From Vicinamibacterales bacterium (GTDB lineage: Bacteria; Acidobacteriota; Vicinamibacteria; Vicinamibacterales; UBA2999): a stretch of 64,000 bases of DNA. Under the pieces are notes generated by a model, which worked only from the letters and a program-made list of their open reading frames with translations, had not been told where the DNA came from and did no database searches. Position 1 is the first letter of the stretch; each line of letters starts with the position of its first letter. Made by a program: the position numbers and the translations under genes. Location: assembly GCA_041394705.1 (NCBI GenBank), contig JAWKHS010000026.1, positions 1 to 64,000 on the forward strand, read 5' to 3'. Positions 26,612 to 35,458 of the stretch are shown piece after piece.

Positions 26612-28172
26612 TGGCGACCTCGCGGAACTCGCCGAACACGCCCCGCATCGTATCCGCGATCTCGCCCACGGTCGCCTGGGCCTCGACGGCGGCGATGATC
26701 GGCGGCACCAGGTTGTCCCGGCCCGCGGCGGCGGTCGCGACGGCGGCCAGCGCGGCTCGGCTGGCGTCGTCGTCACGCTGCGCGCGCAGGCGGCGCACTT
26801 TCTCCACCTGGCGGCGCTCCACGTCGGGATCGAGCGCGAACACATCGAGCGTGGGCCGCTCGTCGGTGCCGAAGCGGTTCACGCCCACGACCACCTGGGT
26901 GCCCGAGTCGATCGCCTGCTGCGCCCGGTACGCCGACTCCTGGATCTGCCGCTGCACGTACCCGGTCTCGATCGCGCGAAGCGTGCCGCCGACGCCGTCG
27001 ATGCGCGCCATCAGGTCGACGGCCCCCGACTCGATCTCGTCGGTCAGCCGCTCGACGTGCCACGACCCGCCGAATGGATCCACCGTGTTCGCCACGCCGG
27101 ACTCGTGCGCGATGACCTGCTGCGTACGCAGCGCGAGGCGGGCCGAGTCCTCGGTGGGAAGCGCCAGCGCCTCGTCGCGGGAGTTCGTGTGCAGCGACTG
27201 CGTGCCGCCGAGCACCGCCGCCAGGGCCTGCACCGCGACGCGCACCACGTTGTTGTCGGGCTGCTGCGCCGTGAGCGTGCTGCCCGCCGTCTGGGTGTGG
27301 AACCTGAGCTGCATCGCCCGCGGGTTGGTCGCGCCGAAGCGGTCGCGCATGATGCGCGCCCACAGGCGCCGGGCCGCCCGGAACTTGGCGACCTCCTCCA
27401 GGAAGTCGTTGTGGGCGTTGAAGAAGAACGAGAGGCGCTGCCCGAAGGAGTTGACGTCCAGTCCCGCGTCCACCGCCGCCTGGACGTACGCCACGGCGTT
27501 GGCGAAGGTGAAGGCCACCTCCTGGACGGCCGTGGAGCCGGCCTCGCGGATGTGGTACCCGCTGATGGAGATGGTGTTCCACTGCGGCACTTCCCGTTCG
27601 CAGTAGGCGAAGACGTCGGTCACGACCCTGAGCGAGGGACCCGGCGGGAAGATGTAGGTGCCGCGGGCGATGTACTCCTTGAGAATGTCGTTCTGCACCG
27701 TGCCGGACAGCGCCCTGGAGCCGACGCCCTGGCGCTTGCCCACGGCCACATAGAGCGCCAGCAGGATGATGGCGGTGGCGTTGATGGTCATCGACGTGGA
27801 CACCGTCCCCAGGGGAATCCCGTCGAACAGCGTCGCCATGTCGTCGATGGAGTCGATGGCGACCCCGACCTTGCCGACCTCGCCCGCCGCCAGGGCGTGG
27901 TCCGAGTCGTAGCCGATCTGGGTGGGCAGGTCGAACGCGACGCTCAGGCCCGAGACGCCCTGCCCGAGCAGATACCGGTACCGGGCGTTGGAGGCCTCGG
28001 CCGTGCCGAACCCGGCGTACTGCCGCATCGTCCAGAGCCGGCCACGGTACATGGTCGGCTGAATCCCCCGGGTATAGGGGAACTCCCCTGGGAACCCGAG
28101 ATCCCGCTGGTCGTCCCAGCCGGTGAGGTCGTGGGGCGAGGCGTGGAACCGCTTCGGCGTCGGGTCGGTCAT
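26604..28172 (-). CDS. Methylmalonyl-CoA mutase large subunit, catalytic domain only
   Basis: A 522-residue (beta/alpha)8 barrel of the acyl-CoA mutase family, which rearranges methylmalonyl-CoA and succinyl-CoA with adenosylcobalamin. Clear motifs: PTMYRGRLWTMRQYAGFGTAE, GLSVAFDLPTQIGYDSDH, STSMTINATA, SISGYHIREAGS and NTVDPFGGSWHVE. The C-terminal B12-binding domain is absent, so a separate small subunit must exist elsewhere; this split form (McmA1-like) is common. A related mutase specificity such as isobutyryl-CoA cannot be excluded. The start at 28172 is supported by a TACAAT box 7 nt upstream; an ATG at 28181 overlaps that box. Confidence 0.9.
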   Translation of the reverse strand: MTDPTPKRFHASPHDLTGWDDQRDLGFPGEFPYTRGIQPTMYRGRLWTMRQYAGFGTAEASNARYRYLLGQGVSGLSVAFDLPTQIGYDSDHALAAGEVGKVGVAIDSIDDMATLFDGIPLGTVSTSMTINATAIILLALYVAVGKRQGVGSRALSGTVQNDILKEYIARGTYIFPPGPSLRVVTDVFAYCEREVPQWNTISISGYHIREAGSTAVQEVAFTFANAVAYVQAAVDAGLDVNSFGQRLSFFFNAHNDFLEEVAKFRAARRLWARIMRDRFGATNPRAMQLRFHTQTAGSTLTAQQPDNNVVRVAVQALAAVLGGTQSLHTNSRDEALALPTEDSARLALRTQQVIAHESGVANTVDPFGGSWHVERLTDEIESGAVDLMARIDGVGGTLRAIETGYVQRQIQESAYRAQQAIDSGTQVVVGVNRFGTDERPTLDVFALDPDVERRQVEKVRRLRAQRDDDASRAALAAVATAAAGRDNLVPPIIAAVEAQATVGEIADTMRGVFGEFREVAID

Positions 28173-28179
28173 CCCCGGC

Positions 28180-28185
28180 ATTGTA
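28180..28185 (-). promoter_or_regulatory. -10 box for a leaderless start
   Basis: On the minus strand TACAAT is followed by 7 nt and the mutase ATG at 28172. Confidence 0.5.
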
Positions 28186-28228
28186 GCCACCGGGAAGTCA
28201 ATGGCAGGACCGAGGCCCTTGCACACGA

Positions 28229-28257
28229 TTGCACCAAAATGCAACCCCTCGTAGAAT
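28229..28257 (+). promoter_or_regulatory. Candidate sigma70-type promoter
   Basis: TTGCAC, a 17-bp spacer, then TAGAAT (28252-28257). Transcription would start near 28264 and give the small gene at 28330 a leader of about 66 nt. The -35 element matches the consensus at only half its positions. Confidence 0.4.
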
Positions 28258-28329
28258 GGCGAGGATTCGCGCCGGGCACCCAGCCTCTGCGGATTCCGAC
28301 GTTCCTCACTGACGAGATGGGGAAGCTGC

Positions 28330-28632
28330 ATGGATGACGTACAGAACCGCCTTGCGCGCGAGCTCGCCGATGCCATCGCGGCGGCCGTCGCGCAGGATGC
28401 CGGGGTCGAACGGTGCCGGGCCCGTGCCAAGGCTGCGGGATTCCACCTGCACGTGAACCTCGAGGCGACGGTGGGCTTCGCCTCCGTGGACGGCCAGGGC
28501 GCGGGTGAGGCTGGCGAGGCAGTCGCGCCGACGCCTCTCCCGGCATTCGAGGTGACCGCAAACGACCGGCGCTTCCTGCGGTCGCTCCGGATCGCGGCCG
28601 ACGAGGTCAACCTTCAGGAAAACAACGGCTAG
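28330..28632 (+). CDS. Small soluble protein of unknown function
   Basis: A 100-residue protein I do not recognise. It has no signal peptide or TM segment. The N-terminal half is alpha-helical in character (VQNRLARELADAIAAAVAQDAGVERCRARAKAAGF), then comes HLHVNLEATVGF, a Gly/Ala/Pro-rich linker, and FEVTANDRRFLRSLRIAADEV. It is divergent from the mutase gene. Its TAG stop shares the sequence CTAG (28629-28632) with the stop of the convergent gpmA gene, so the two ends overlap by 4 nt. The reading frame has normal codon use and a promoter-like element upstream, so I believe it is real. Confidence 0.6.
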   Translation: MDDVQNRLARELADAIAAAVAQDAGVERCRARAKAAGFHLHVNLEATVGFASVDGQGAGEAGEAVAPTPLPAFEVTANDRRFLRSLRIAADEVNLQENNG

Positions 28633-29390
28633 CGGGCGGTTCCGCCCGTTCCGGCCTGCTTCGCCACCGCCTCGGCGGCCCGCTTGGCGGCCTCCGGGTC
28701 GCCCAGATACCGTCCCGGCTTGAGGGGCCGGAGATCGGCATCGAGCTCGTACACCAGCGGGATGCCCGTCGGGATGTTGAGCTCGACGATGTCGCGGTCG
28801 CTGATGCCGTCGAGGTACTTCACGAGGGCCCGGAGACTGTTCCCGTGTGCCGCGATGATCACGCGCCGCCCGCTGCGGATGGCTGGCGCGATGGTCTCGT
28901 GCCAGTACGGCAGGAAGCGCTGCACCGTGTCCTTCAGGCACTCCGTGCGCGGGAGCTCGGCGGCGTCGACGTCGGCATAGCGCCGATCGTGTCCCGGAAA
29001 ATACGGATCGTCGGCGCTCAGGGCCGGCGGCGGGATGTCGTAGCTGCGCCGCCAGATCTTCACCTGCGCCTCGCCGTGCTTCGCGGCGGTCTCCGCCTTG
29101 TTGAGGCCCTGGAGGGCGCCGTAGTGGCGCTCGTTCAGCCGCCAGGACTTGTGAACGGGAATCCACAGCAGGTCCAGCTCGTCCTGGACGATCCACAACG
29201 TGCGGATGGCACGCTTGAGGACCGAGCAGAACGCCAGGTCGAAGGTCAGGCCCTCGGCTTTGAGGAGCTCGCCGGCCGCGCGAGCCTCTGTCTGGCCTTT
29301 CTCGCTCAGGTCGACGTCCACCCAGCCGGTGAACCGGTTCTCCCGGTTCCACTGCGACTCCCCATGGCGCACGAGAACGACGGTGTGCAT
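28629..29390 (-). CDS. gpmA: 2,3-bisphosphoglycerate-dependent phosphoglycerate mutase
   Basis: A 253-residue glycolytic enzyme interconverting 3- and 2-phosphoglycerate. It has the phosphohistidine motif LVRHGES (His9), the RFTGWVDVDLSEKG loop, LNERHYGALQGLNKAE, and a second catalytic His in IIAAHGNSLRALVKYL, all typical of dPGM. The start is only 2 nt after the enolase stop, so the two consecutive glycolytic steps are co-expressed. Confidence 0.95.
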   Translation of the reverse strand: MHTVVLVRHGESQWNRENRFTGWVDVDLSEKGQTEARAAGELLKAEGLTFDLAFCSVLKRAIRTLWIVQDELDLLWIPVHKSWRLNERHYGALQGLNKAETAAKHGEAQVKIWRRSYDIPPPALSADDPYFPGHDRRYADVDAAELPRTECLKDTVQRFLPYWHETIAPAIRSGRRVIIAAHGNSLRALVKYLDGISDRDIVELNIPTGIPLVYELDADLRPLKPGRYLGDPEAAKRAAEAVAKQAGTGGTAR

Positions 29391-29392
29391 GG

Positions 29393-30688
29393 TCAGCTCA
29401 ACTGGGCGATGGCGGCGCGGCCGGCATACACCGCGCCGTCGCCGAGCGCCTCTTCGATGCGGAGCAACTGGTTGTACTTGGCGATCCGATCGCTGCGCGA
29501 CGCCGACCCGGTCTTGATCTGGCCGGCCGACGTGCCGACGGCGAGGTCCGCGATGGTGGCGTCCTCCGTCTCGCCGGATCGGTGGGAGATCACGCTGCGG
29601 TACCCGGCCTTGGACGCCATGGCGATCGCGTCGAGCGTCTCGCTGACGGTGCCGATCTGATTCAGCTTCACGAGCAGCGCATTCGCCACCCCGTCCGCGA
29701 TGCCGCGTTCCAGGATCGACGGATTGGTGACGAACACGTCGTCGCCGACGAGCTGCACGCGCGTGCCGAGGGCCTGCGTGAGCAGCTTCCACCCCCGCCA
29801 GTCGCCTTCCGCGCAGCCGTCCTCGATCGACAGGATTGGGTATTGGCGGCACCAGTCCTCGTACAGGGCCACCATGCCCTCCGAGTCGCGCCCGGGCTCG
29901 CCGGACTTGTGGAACTCGTATCTGCCGTCGGCGTTGCCGAACTCGCTGGCCGCGCAGTCGAGCGCGATGTAGACGTCGTTCCCGGCCTTGAATCCCGCCG
30001 TGCCGATGGCCTCCATGACGGCGTCGAGCGCGTCCTTGTTGCTCTTGAGGTTCGGTGCGAACCCGCCTTCGTCGCCCACGCCCGTGGCCAGGCCGCGGCC
30101 CTTCAGGATGGCGCGCAGGGCGTGGAAGATCTCGGTGCCGGCCCGGAGCGCTTCCTTGAAGGACGGGAAGCCCACCGGCATGACCATGAACTCCTGGAAG
30201 TCCACGTTCGTATCGGCATGGGCGCCGCCATTGAGGATGTTCATCATCGGCACCGGGAGCCGGTAGCCCCCGGTGGCTCCGGCCTCCACGGCGATGTGGG
30301 CGTACAGCGGCAGGCCGGCGCGTTCGGCGCCCGCCTTGAGGGCGGCCATCGACACGCCGAGGATGGCGTTGGCGCCCAGCCGTCCCTTCGCCGGGGTGCC
30401 ATCGAGGGCGATGAGCGCCCGATCGAGGTCCCGTTGGGTCCAATCGCGATTCACGACGGCGCTCCGAATCTCGCCGTTGACGTGGCCGACCGCCCGCGTC
30501 ACGCCCTTGCCGAGGAATCGAGCCTTGTCGCCGTCACGCAGCTCCAGGGCCTCGCGCTCGCCGGTGGACGCGCCTGACGGGACGGCCGCGCGCCCACGGG
30601 CGCCGTTGTCGAGCAGGACGTCCACCTCGACGGTGGGGTTGCCGCGCGAATCGAGAATCTCGCGACCGCGGATATCGACGATGTGCAC
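29393..30688 (-). CDS. eno: Enolase
   Basis: A 431-residue phosphopyruvate hydratase converting 2-phosphoglycerate to phosphoenolpyruvate. Full-length match: IVDIRGREILDSRGNPTVEV at the N-terminus, SGASTGEREALELRDGD, the metal ligands in SIEDGCAEGDW and VGDDVFVTNP, LVKLNQIGTVSETLDAI and SHRSGETEDATIADLAVG. The start is GTG at 30688 with GGGAG 8 nt upstream. First gene of the eno-gpmA unit. Confidence 0.97.
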   Translation of the reverse strand: MHIVDIRGREILDSRGNPTVEVDVLLDNGARGRAAVPSGASTGEREALELRDGDKARFLGKGVTRAVGHVNGEIRSAVVNRDWTQRDLDRALIALDGTPAKGRLGANAILGVSMAALKAGAERAGLPLYAHIAVEAGATGGYRLPVPMMNILNGGAHADTNVDFQEFMVMPVGFPSFKEALRAGTEIFHALRAILKGRGLATGVGDEGGFAPNLKSNKDALDAVMEAIGTAGFKAGNDVYIALDCAASEFGNADGRYEFHKSGEPGRDSEGMVALYEDWCRQYPILSIEDGCAEGDWRGWKLLTQALGTRVQLVGDDVFVTNPSILERGIADGVANALLVKLNQIGTVSETLDAIAMASKAGYRSVISHRSGETEDATIADLAVGTSAGQIKTGSASRSDRIAKYNQLLRIEEALGDGAVYAGRAAIAQLS

Positions 30689-30847
30689 GTTGGGCGCTCC
30701 CGGGCGTCGTGAGCAGGCCGAGCCGACGGCCGACGACGCGCTTCAGTATCCTCGAAAACCCGTGGCCTGGCCCGCGGTCGTCCCGCACGAGCCCGCGCTT
30801 CGCTTGCAGGCGCAGGATACGGCGCGCAACGGGTGCCGCGCCGGCGG

Positions 30848-32119
30848 CTACGGCCGGTCCACGCGCTGCTCGATCGCCAGTGCGTCCTCGGCCACGGGCG
30901 CGACGAGCGGCTCCTCGTCCAGGGTCACGACCACGATGCCTCGCTCCGTCACGGTATGCCGCGAGCGATCGGCCGCCTCGTCGTATCCGATGAGGGCGCC
31001 ACGCGGGATGAGCACGTCGCGGTCCACGATCGCGTTTCGGATTCGCGCATGGCGGCCGACCTGCACGCCTGGCATGAGGATCGAGTTCTCGACGGTCGCG
31101 AAGCTGTGGACGCGTACGTTCGGACAGAGCACCGAGCCGCGGACGCTGCTCCCGGACACGATGCACCCGGGCGAGATGACGGAGTCCAGGGCCGTGCCCG
31201 TGCGGCCGTCGTCGGCGAACACGAACTTCGCCGGCGGCGCCTGCGGCTGGTGGGTCCGGAGCGGCCACTCGGGATCGTACAGGTTGAACTCGGGGCTCAC
31301 GCCGCAGAGGTCCATGTTCGCCTCGTAGTAGGCGTCGAGCGTTCCGATGTCGCGCCAGTACTTCGCCGACTTCTTGTTCTCGTCGTAGAACGGATACGCG
31401 AAGACTCGGCTGGTGCGGATGAGCGCCGGGATGATGTCCTTGCCGAAGTCGTGATGGCTGTCGGGGTCGGCGGCGTCGCTCTGGAGCGCCCGCGCGAGGA
31501 CGTCCATCCTGAAGACGTAGATGCCCATCGAGGCGAGCGCCAGATGGGCGTGCCCCGGCATGCCGGGCGGGGCGGTGGGCTTCTCCAGGAAGTCCGTGAT
31601 TCTGGACTGGGCGTCGATCGCCACCACGCCGAAGCGGCGGCCCTCGGCGACCGGCACCTCGATCGTCGCGAGCGTGACGTCCGCGTCGGCGTCCTCGTGC
31701 GCGCGGATCATCTTCCGGTAGTCCATCTTGTACACATGGTCGCCCGCGAGCACGACGACGTGTCGCGCAGTCTCGCGCTCGATCGAATACATGTTCTGGT
31801 ACACGGCGTCCGCCGTGCCCAGATACCAGTGTTCGCCGGTCCGCTTCTGCGGCGGCAGGATCTCGATGAACTCGCCGAGCTCTTCCGAGACGACGTTCCA
31901 TCCCATGCGGATGTGGCGGTTGAGGGACAGCGACTTGTACTGCGTGGCGATGAAGACCCGCCGGAGCCCGGAGTTGACGCAGTTCGAGAGGACGAAATCG
32001 ATGATGCGGTAAGGGCCGCCGAAGTAGACGGCCGGCTTGGCACGCTCGCGGGTCAGCGGCGCCAGCCGTTCCCCAGCGCCACCAGCCAGCACGATGACCA
32101 GCGTCTCGTCGCGAAACAC
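30848..32119 (-). CDS. glgC: Glucose-1-phosphate adenylyltransferase
   Basis: A 423-residue ADP-glucose pyrophosphorylase feeding glycogen synthesis from glucose 1-phosphate and ATP. The nucleotidyltransferase domain (about 1-290) has VIVLAGGAGERLAPLT, KPAVYFGGPYRIIDFVLSNC and LAGDHVYKMDYRKMI; the C-terminal left-handed beta-helix (about 300-423) has SVISPGCIVSGSSVRGSVL. The allosteric N-terminal region is present but short. GTG 32119 has GGAGG 5 nt upstream and puts the N-terminus where the family starts; earlier in-frame codons add proline-rich sequence of no homology. No glgA or glgB in the window. Confidence 0.93.
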   Translation of the reverse strand: MFRDETLVIVLAGGAGERLAPLTRERAKPAVYFGGPYRIIDFVLSNCVNSGLRRVFIATQYKSLSLNRHIRMGWNVVSEELGEFIEILPPQKRTGEHWYLGTADAVYQNMYSIERETARHVVVLAGDHVYKMDYRKMIRAHEDADADVTLATIEVPVAEGRRFGVVAIDAQSRITDFLEKPTAPPGMPGHAHLALASMGIYVFRMDVLARALQSDAADPDSHHDFGKDIIPALIRTSRVFAYPFYDENKKSAKYWRDIGTLDAYYEANMDLCGVSPEFNLYDPEWPLRTHQPQAPPAKFVFADDGRTGTALDSVISPGCIVSGSSVRGSVLCPNVRVHSFATVENSILMPGVQVGRHARIRNAIVDRDVLIPRGALIGYDEAADRSRHTVTERGIVVVTLDEEPLVAPVAEDALAIEQRVDRP

Positions 32120-32234
32120 GTCGGCCTCCGGGGATGAGATGCAGGGAGGGCGCGCCGGTGTCGATCCGGGGAAGCGACCCGTCCCGGGACCCGGGTGCGA
32201 GGCCCCGTCGCAATCTACCACGCCCGCAACGGTT

Positions 32235-32262
32235 CAGATACGTGCAACTCGTTTCTCTCCAA
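32235..32262 (-). promoter_or_regulatory. Possible glgC promoter
   Basis: On the minus strand TTGGAG (32262-32257), a 16-bp spacer, then TATCTG (32240-32235), leaving a leader of about 110 nt before the GTG at 32119. Plausible only; it lies just before the opposing promoter at 32276. Confidence 0.3.
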
Positions 32263-32275
32263 TCGCTTAGCGTGA

Positions 32276-32304
32276 TTGACACGGCGTGAGGCTGCTCATA
32301 TGAT
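32276..32304 (+). promoter_or_regulatory. Strong sigma70-type promoter
   Basis: TTGACA (32276-32281), exactly 17 bp, then TATGAT (32299-32304): near-perfect consensus and the best promoter in the window. Transcription should begin near 32311, giving a leader of about 37 nt with GGAG before the ATG at 32348. Confidence 0.8.
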
Positions 32305-32347
32305 GAAGAGCCGATCCACTTTCTCAGGCCTTTCTTTGGAGATTTTC

Positions 32348-33352
32348 ATGAAGTTGACGTACCGCGGACTCGCTCTGGCGCTGGCCGGCGCCCTCGTCGC
32401 GACCCTGCCGATGACCGCGTTGGCGCAGAAGGACGACAAGAAGCGCTCGAAGCAGGAGAAGGAAGAGATCGAGGCCGTCGTCAAGATGGTCGATGCCGCC
32501 ATGGCTGGGCAGCCGGCACCGACTGACGTCCAGATGGAGATGCACCCGGCGTTCCTCAAGTCCGCAGAGGCGCGCATCTTCGTGCCCTTCACGCTCCAGC
32601 TCACGGGCCTTCCGCAGAAGGACGCCGTGCTCTACATCCGGGTCGTCGATCCCACCCAGAAGACCGATGGCAAGAAGAAGGTCGAGTACCCCTGGGACGA
32701 CGTGCACTTCGTCCCCGCGGCGCAGCTCGCCGGCTCCCCGGCCCGTCTGAACCGTGTGTTCATGGCCAAGCCCGGTACCTACGACGTCTACATCATGGCG
32801 AAGGAGCGGCTGGCGGAGAAAGCGCCGAAGAACACGCCCGTCAAGGCCGGTCTGTTCAAGACGAGCGTCACCGTGCCGGACCTGTCGGCCGAGTTCACCA
32901 CGAGCACGGTCCTCGTCGCCGACAAGGTCACGATCCTGACGGCGCCGCTCACGCCAGACGAGGCGCGCGAGCGCCCGTTCGCGTTCGGTTCCCAGGAGCT
33001 CGAGCCGGCCGTCGACATGGACTTCACGAAGGCTGACGAGCTGTCGATCTTCTTCCAGGTCTACAACCCCGGCCTCAACGCGAACGGCAAGCCCGACCTC
33101 ACCCTCGAATACAACTTCCACAAGAAGGAAGGCGGCGAGGAGAAGTTCTTCAACAAGACGAACCCCCAGGCGGTGAACGAGAGCAACCTGCCGCCGCAGT
33201 TCGACCCGGCGCGCTTCCCGGTGCCCGGCGGCATCACGGTGCCGCTCAAGAGCTTCGGCGAGGGCGAGTACCGCCTGGAGATCAAGATCACCGACAAGAC
33301 CACGAACAAGGTGCTGACGCGGGACATCAGGTTCAACGTCTCGGCATCCTGA
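32348..33352 (+). CDS. Secreted protein of unknown function
   Basis: A 334-residue exported protein, probably periplasmic or surface-located. The signal peptide (MKLTYRGLALALAGALVATLPMTALA, cleavage before QKDDKKR) is followed by a charged Lys/Glu helix (about 27-45) and a mostly beta-structured body with FVPFTLQLTGLPQKDAVLYIRVVDP, then a C-terminal part (about 215-334) that resembles an immunoglobulin-like sandwich (LSIFFQVYNPGLNANGKPDLTLEYNF, ending TRDIRFNVSAS). I know no named family. GGAG lies 6 nt before the ATG. Its near-consensus promoter suggests high expression. The barrel gene follows after 71 nt. Confidence 0.75.
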   Translation: MKLTYRGLALALAGALVATLPMTALAQKDDKKRSKQEKEEIEAVVKMVDAAMAGQPAPTDVQMEMHPAFLKSAEARIFVPFTLQLTGLPQKDAVLYIRVVDPTQKTDGKKKVEYPWDDVHFVPAAQLAGSPARLNRVFMAKPGTYDVYIMAKERLAEKAPKNTPVKAGLFKTSVTVPDLSAEFTTSTVLVADKVTILTAPLTPDEARERPFAFGSQELEPAVDMDFTKADELSIFFQVYNPGLNANGKPDLTLEYNFHKKEGGEEKFFNKTNPQAVNESNLPPQFDPARFPVPGGITVPLKSFGEGEYRLEIKITDKTTNKVLTRDIRFNVSAS

Positions 33353-33423
33353 GCACTGGCGTGGAACACCTGCCCCGCGTGCGCCGCGCGGGGCAGGGTC
33401 TCCCCTGAGGCATGGAGCACAGC

Positions 33424-35268
33424 ATGATCGCGCACCGCGTTCGGCTCCCGGCGGCGGCCGCCGTCGTCCTGCTCCTGAACGCCGCCCCGGCGCTCTCGCA
33501 GTCCGCCGCGCCACCGGCGTCCGACGTGCCGGTCGTCCGCGTGGTGGCCGTCTCGGTCGGCTCGATCTTCGGCACCGTCCTCGACGAGGGCGGGACCCCC
33601 GTCGAGGGCGCCGTCGTCTCTGCCCTCGGCGGCGCGACGTCGTTCGCCGTCACCGACGACACGGGACGCTATCGTCTCCCCGATCTCCCCGCAGGCCCAT
33701 ACGTCGTCCGCGTCCACCGTGAAGGCTACGCGGCGGCCAGGAGCACGCTCGTCAACGTGCGGCCGGCCGCGCGCGCGTCTTCCTCGTTCACGCTGCGCCG
33801 CGTCGAGGGCGCGTCCACCGACGTGAAAGCCGCCGGCGTTCCGGGCGTGGACACGCTGACGGAGCCGCGCGACGAGAGCGTCCTCGCCTGGCGGTTGCGG
33901 CGGCTCACGCGCAGCGTGCTCAAGGATGAGGACGGCGGCGGCGTCCCCGCCGGACAGGGTGACGGAGAGTGGCTCGAACCGGACGCCACCGGCTTCTTTT
34001 CTCGCGCGCTCGACGCCGCGTCGAGCGTCTTCTCGAGCTGGCCGCTGAACGGCCAGGTCAATCTGCTGACCGCCACCGCGTACGACGACGCCGACGAGAT
34101 GGTGGAATTCGGGCCCGCCTCCGGCGTGGCGTTCCTGGCGGTCGGCGCCGCTGTGGGCGACCAGGGCGACTGGTCGGCGAAGGCCACGATGAACAGCGGC
34201 GACATCTCGTCGTGGTCCATGGCCGGCGACTATGCGTCGCGCCCGTCGGCCCGCCATCAGGTCGCGGTCGGGATGACGCACACGCTGCAGACCTATCGGG
34301 GCGGCAACATCGCGGCGCTCCAGGCCGTCCCCGAGGGGCACCGGCGCGTGACGTCCATCTACGGCCGCCACGAGTTTCCGCTGGCCCCAGGATGGCAGGT
34401 CGGCTACGGGACGCGGTACGAGCACTTCGATTACCTGGCCGGCCGTGGACTCCTGAGCCCGACGGGCAGCGTCAGCTTCTCGCCCAGTGCCGGCTGGCGC
34501 GTTCGCGCGCTCGCCTCGCTTCAGCAGGTGGCCCCCGGATCCGAGGAGTTCGTGCCGCCCGCTGATGCCTTGTGGGTGCCTCCGCAGCGGACGTTCGCGC
34601 CCCTCGGCGCGAACCGATTCCGCACCGAGCGGGTGCAGCATCTCGAGGTCGGCGTGACCAGGGCCTACCGCGGTACGGCGCTCGAGTTCCGGACGTTCGG
34701 CCAGGCGGTCGAGAACCAGTTGGTCACGGTGTTCGGCGTGGGCGACCCGGAGGGCCTCATGTCGGCGGGCGGCCACTACGGCGTGGCCGTCGCGGGGGAT
34801 GCCTCGCTCAGGGGCTGGACCGCCGGAATCGCGCAGGACTTCACGCCGAACGTCCAGGCGCGGCTGGATTACACCCTGGTCACGGCGCACTGGAACCGGT
34901 CGACCGGTCCCGACGATCGCGCCCTGGCAGCCATGGCGCCTCAGGCGATCCGGGAGCCGCACGAACGAATCCACGACCTCACCGCGTCGGTCGACGCGGG
35001 CGTTCCGCTCACCGCGACCCGCTTCCACGTCGTCTACAAGGTCGACACGGGATTCACCGGGACGTCCACGCTCGACAAGGCGGCCGCGCGCTTCGACATA
35101 CAGCTTCGCCAGGGGCTGCCGTTCCTGGATGGCGCCGGCGATTGGGAAATGCTCCTGGGCGTGCGCAGCCTGTTCCGCTCGAACCTCGACGACCGCTCGA
35201 TTTACGACGAGCTGCTCGTCGTGCGCGCCCCGAAGCGCCTCGTCGGCGGTCTCCAGGTCCGCTTCTGA
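33424..35268 (+). CDS. Outer-membrane beta-barrel with carboxypeptidase-regulatory domain, no plug
   Basis: A 614-residue protein. After a signal peptide (to about residue 27, APALSQS) a carboxypeptidase-regulatory-like domain occupies about 45-120 (GSIFGTVLDEGGTPVEGAVVSAL, then YRLPDLPAGPYVVRV), followed by a charged linker and a barrel of alternating strands from about 200 to the C-terminal Phe (RLVGGLQVRF). No plug domain or TonB box is evident between linker and barrel, unlike the receptor at 11780. It is probably an outer-membrane protein of a receptor-derived but plugless class. ATG 33424 has GGAG 6 nt upstream; ATG 33412 is an alternative. Likely in one unit with the secreted protein before it. 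Confidence 0.75.
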   Translation: MIAHRVRLPAAAAVVLLLNAAPALSQSAAPPASDVPVVRVVAVSVGSIFGTVLDEGGTPVEGAVVSALGGATSFAVTDDTGRYRLPDLPAGPYVVRVHREGYAAARSTLVNVRPAARASSSFTLRRVEGASTDVKAAGVPGVDTLTEPRDESVLAWRLRRLTRSVLKDEDGGGVPAGQGDGEWLEPDATGFFSRALDAASSVFSSWPLNGQVNLLTATAYDDADEMVEFGPASGVAFLAVGAAVGDQGDWSAKATMNSGDISSWSMAGDYASRPSARHQVAVGMTHTLQTYRGGNIAALQAVPEGHRRVTSIYGRHEFPLAPGWQVGYGTRYEHFDYLAGRGLLSPTGSVSFSPSAGWRVRALASLQQVAPGSEEFVPPADALWVPPQRTFAPLGANRFRTERVQHLEVGVTRAYRGTALEFRTFGQAVENQLVTVFGVGDPEGLMSAGGHYGVAVAGDASLRGWTAGIAQDFTPNVQARLDYTLVTAHWNRSTGPDDRALAAMAPQAIREPHERIHDLTASVDAGVPLTATRFHVVYKVDTGFTGTSTLDKAAARFDIQLRQGLPFLDGAGDWEMLLGVRSLFRSNLDDRSIYDELLVVRAPKRLVGGLQVRF

Positions 35269-35458
35269 GCGCGACGGATCCACGGCCCCCAGCCGGCCTC
35301 TCCCAGGTTTTTGGTCCGGCACTGTTCAAGTGTTTGGTTCCTCGCCGCTGAGCATTCAAATTCACTCGTAAGATGTTGATGTATAGCGACTTACTGCCCG
35401 TCCGACTTTTCGGATCGTGGTATGTCGTTTGCACCACTGGCGGCCGTCGTTCGGACCA

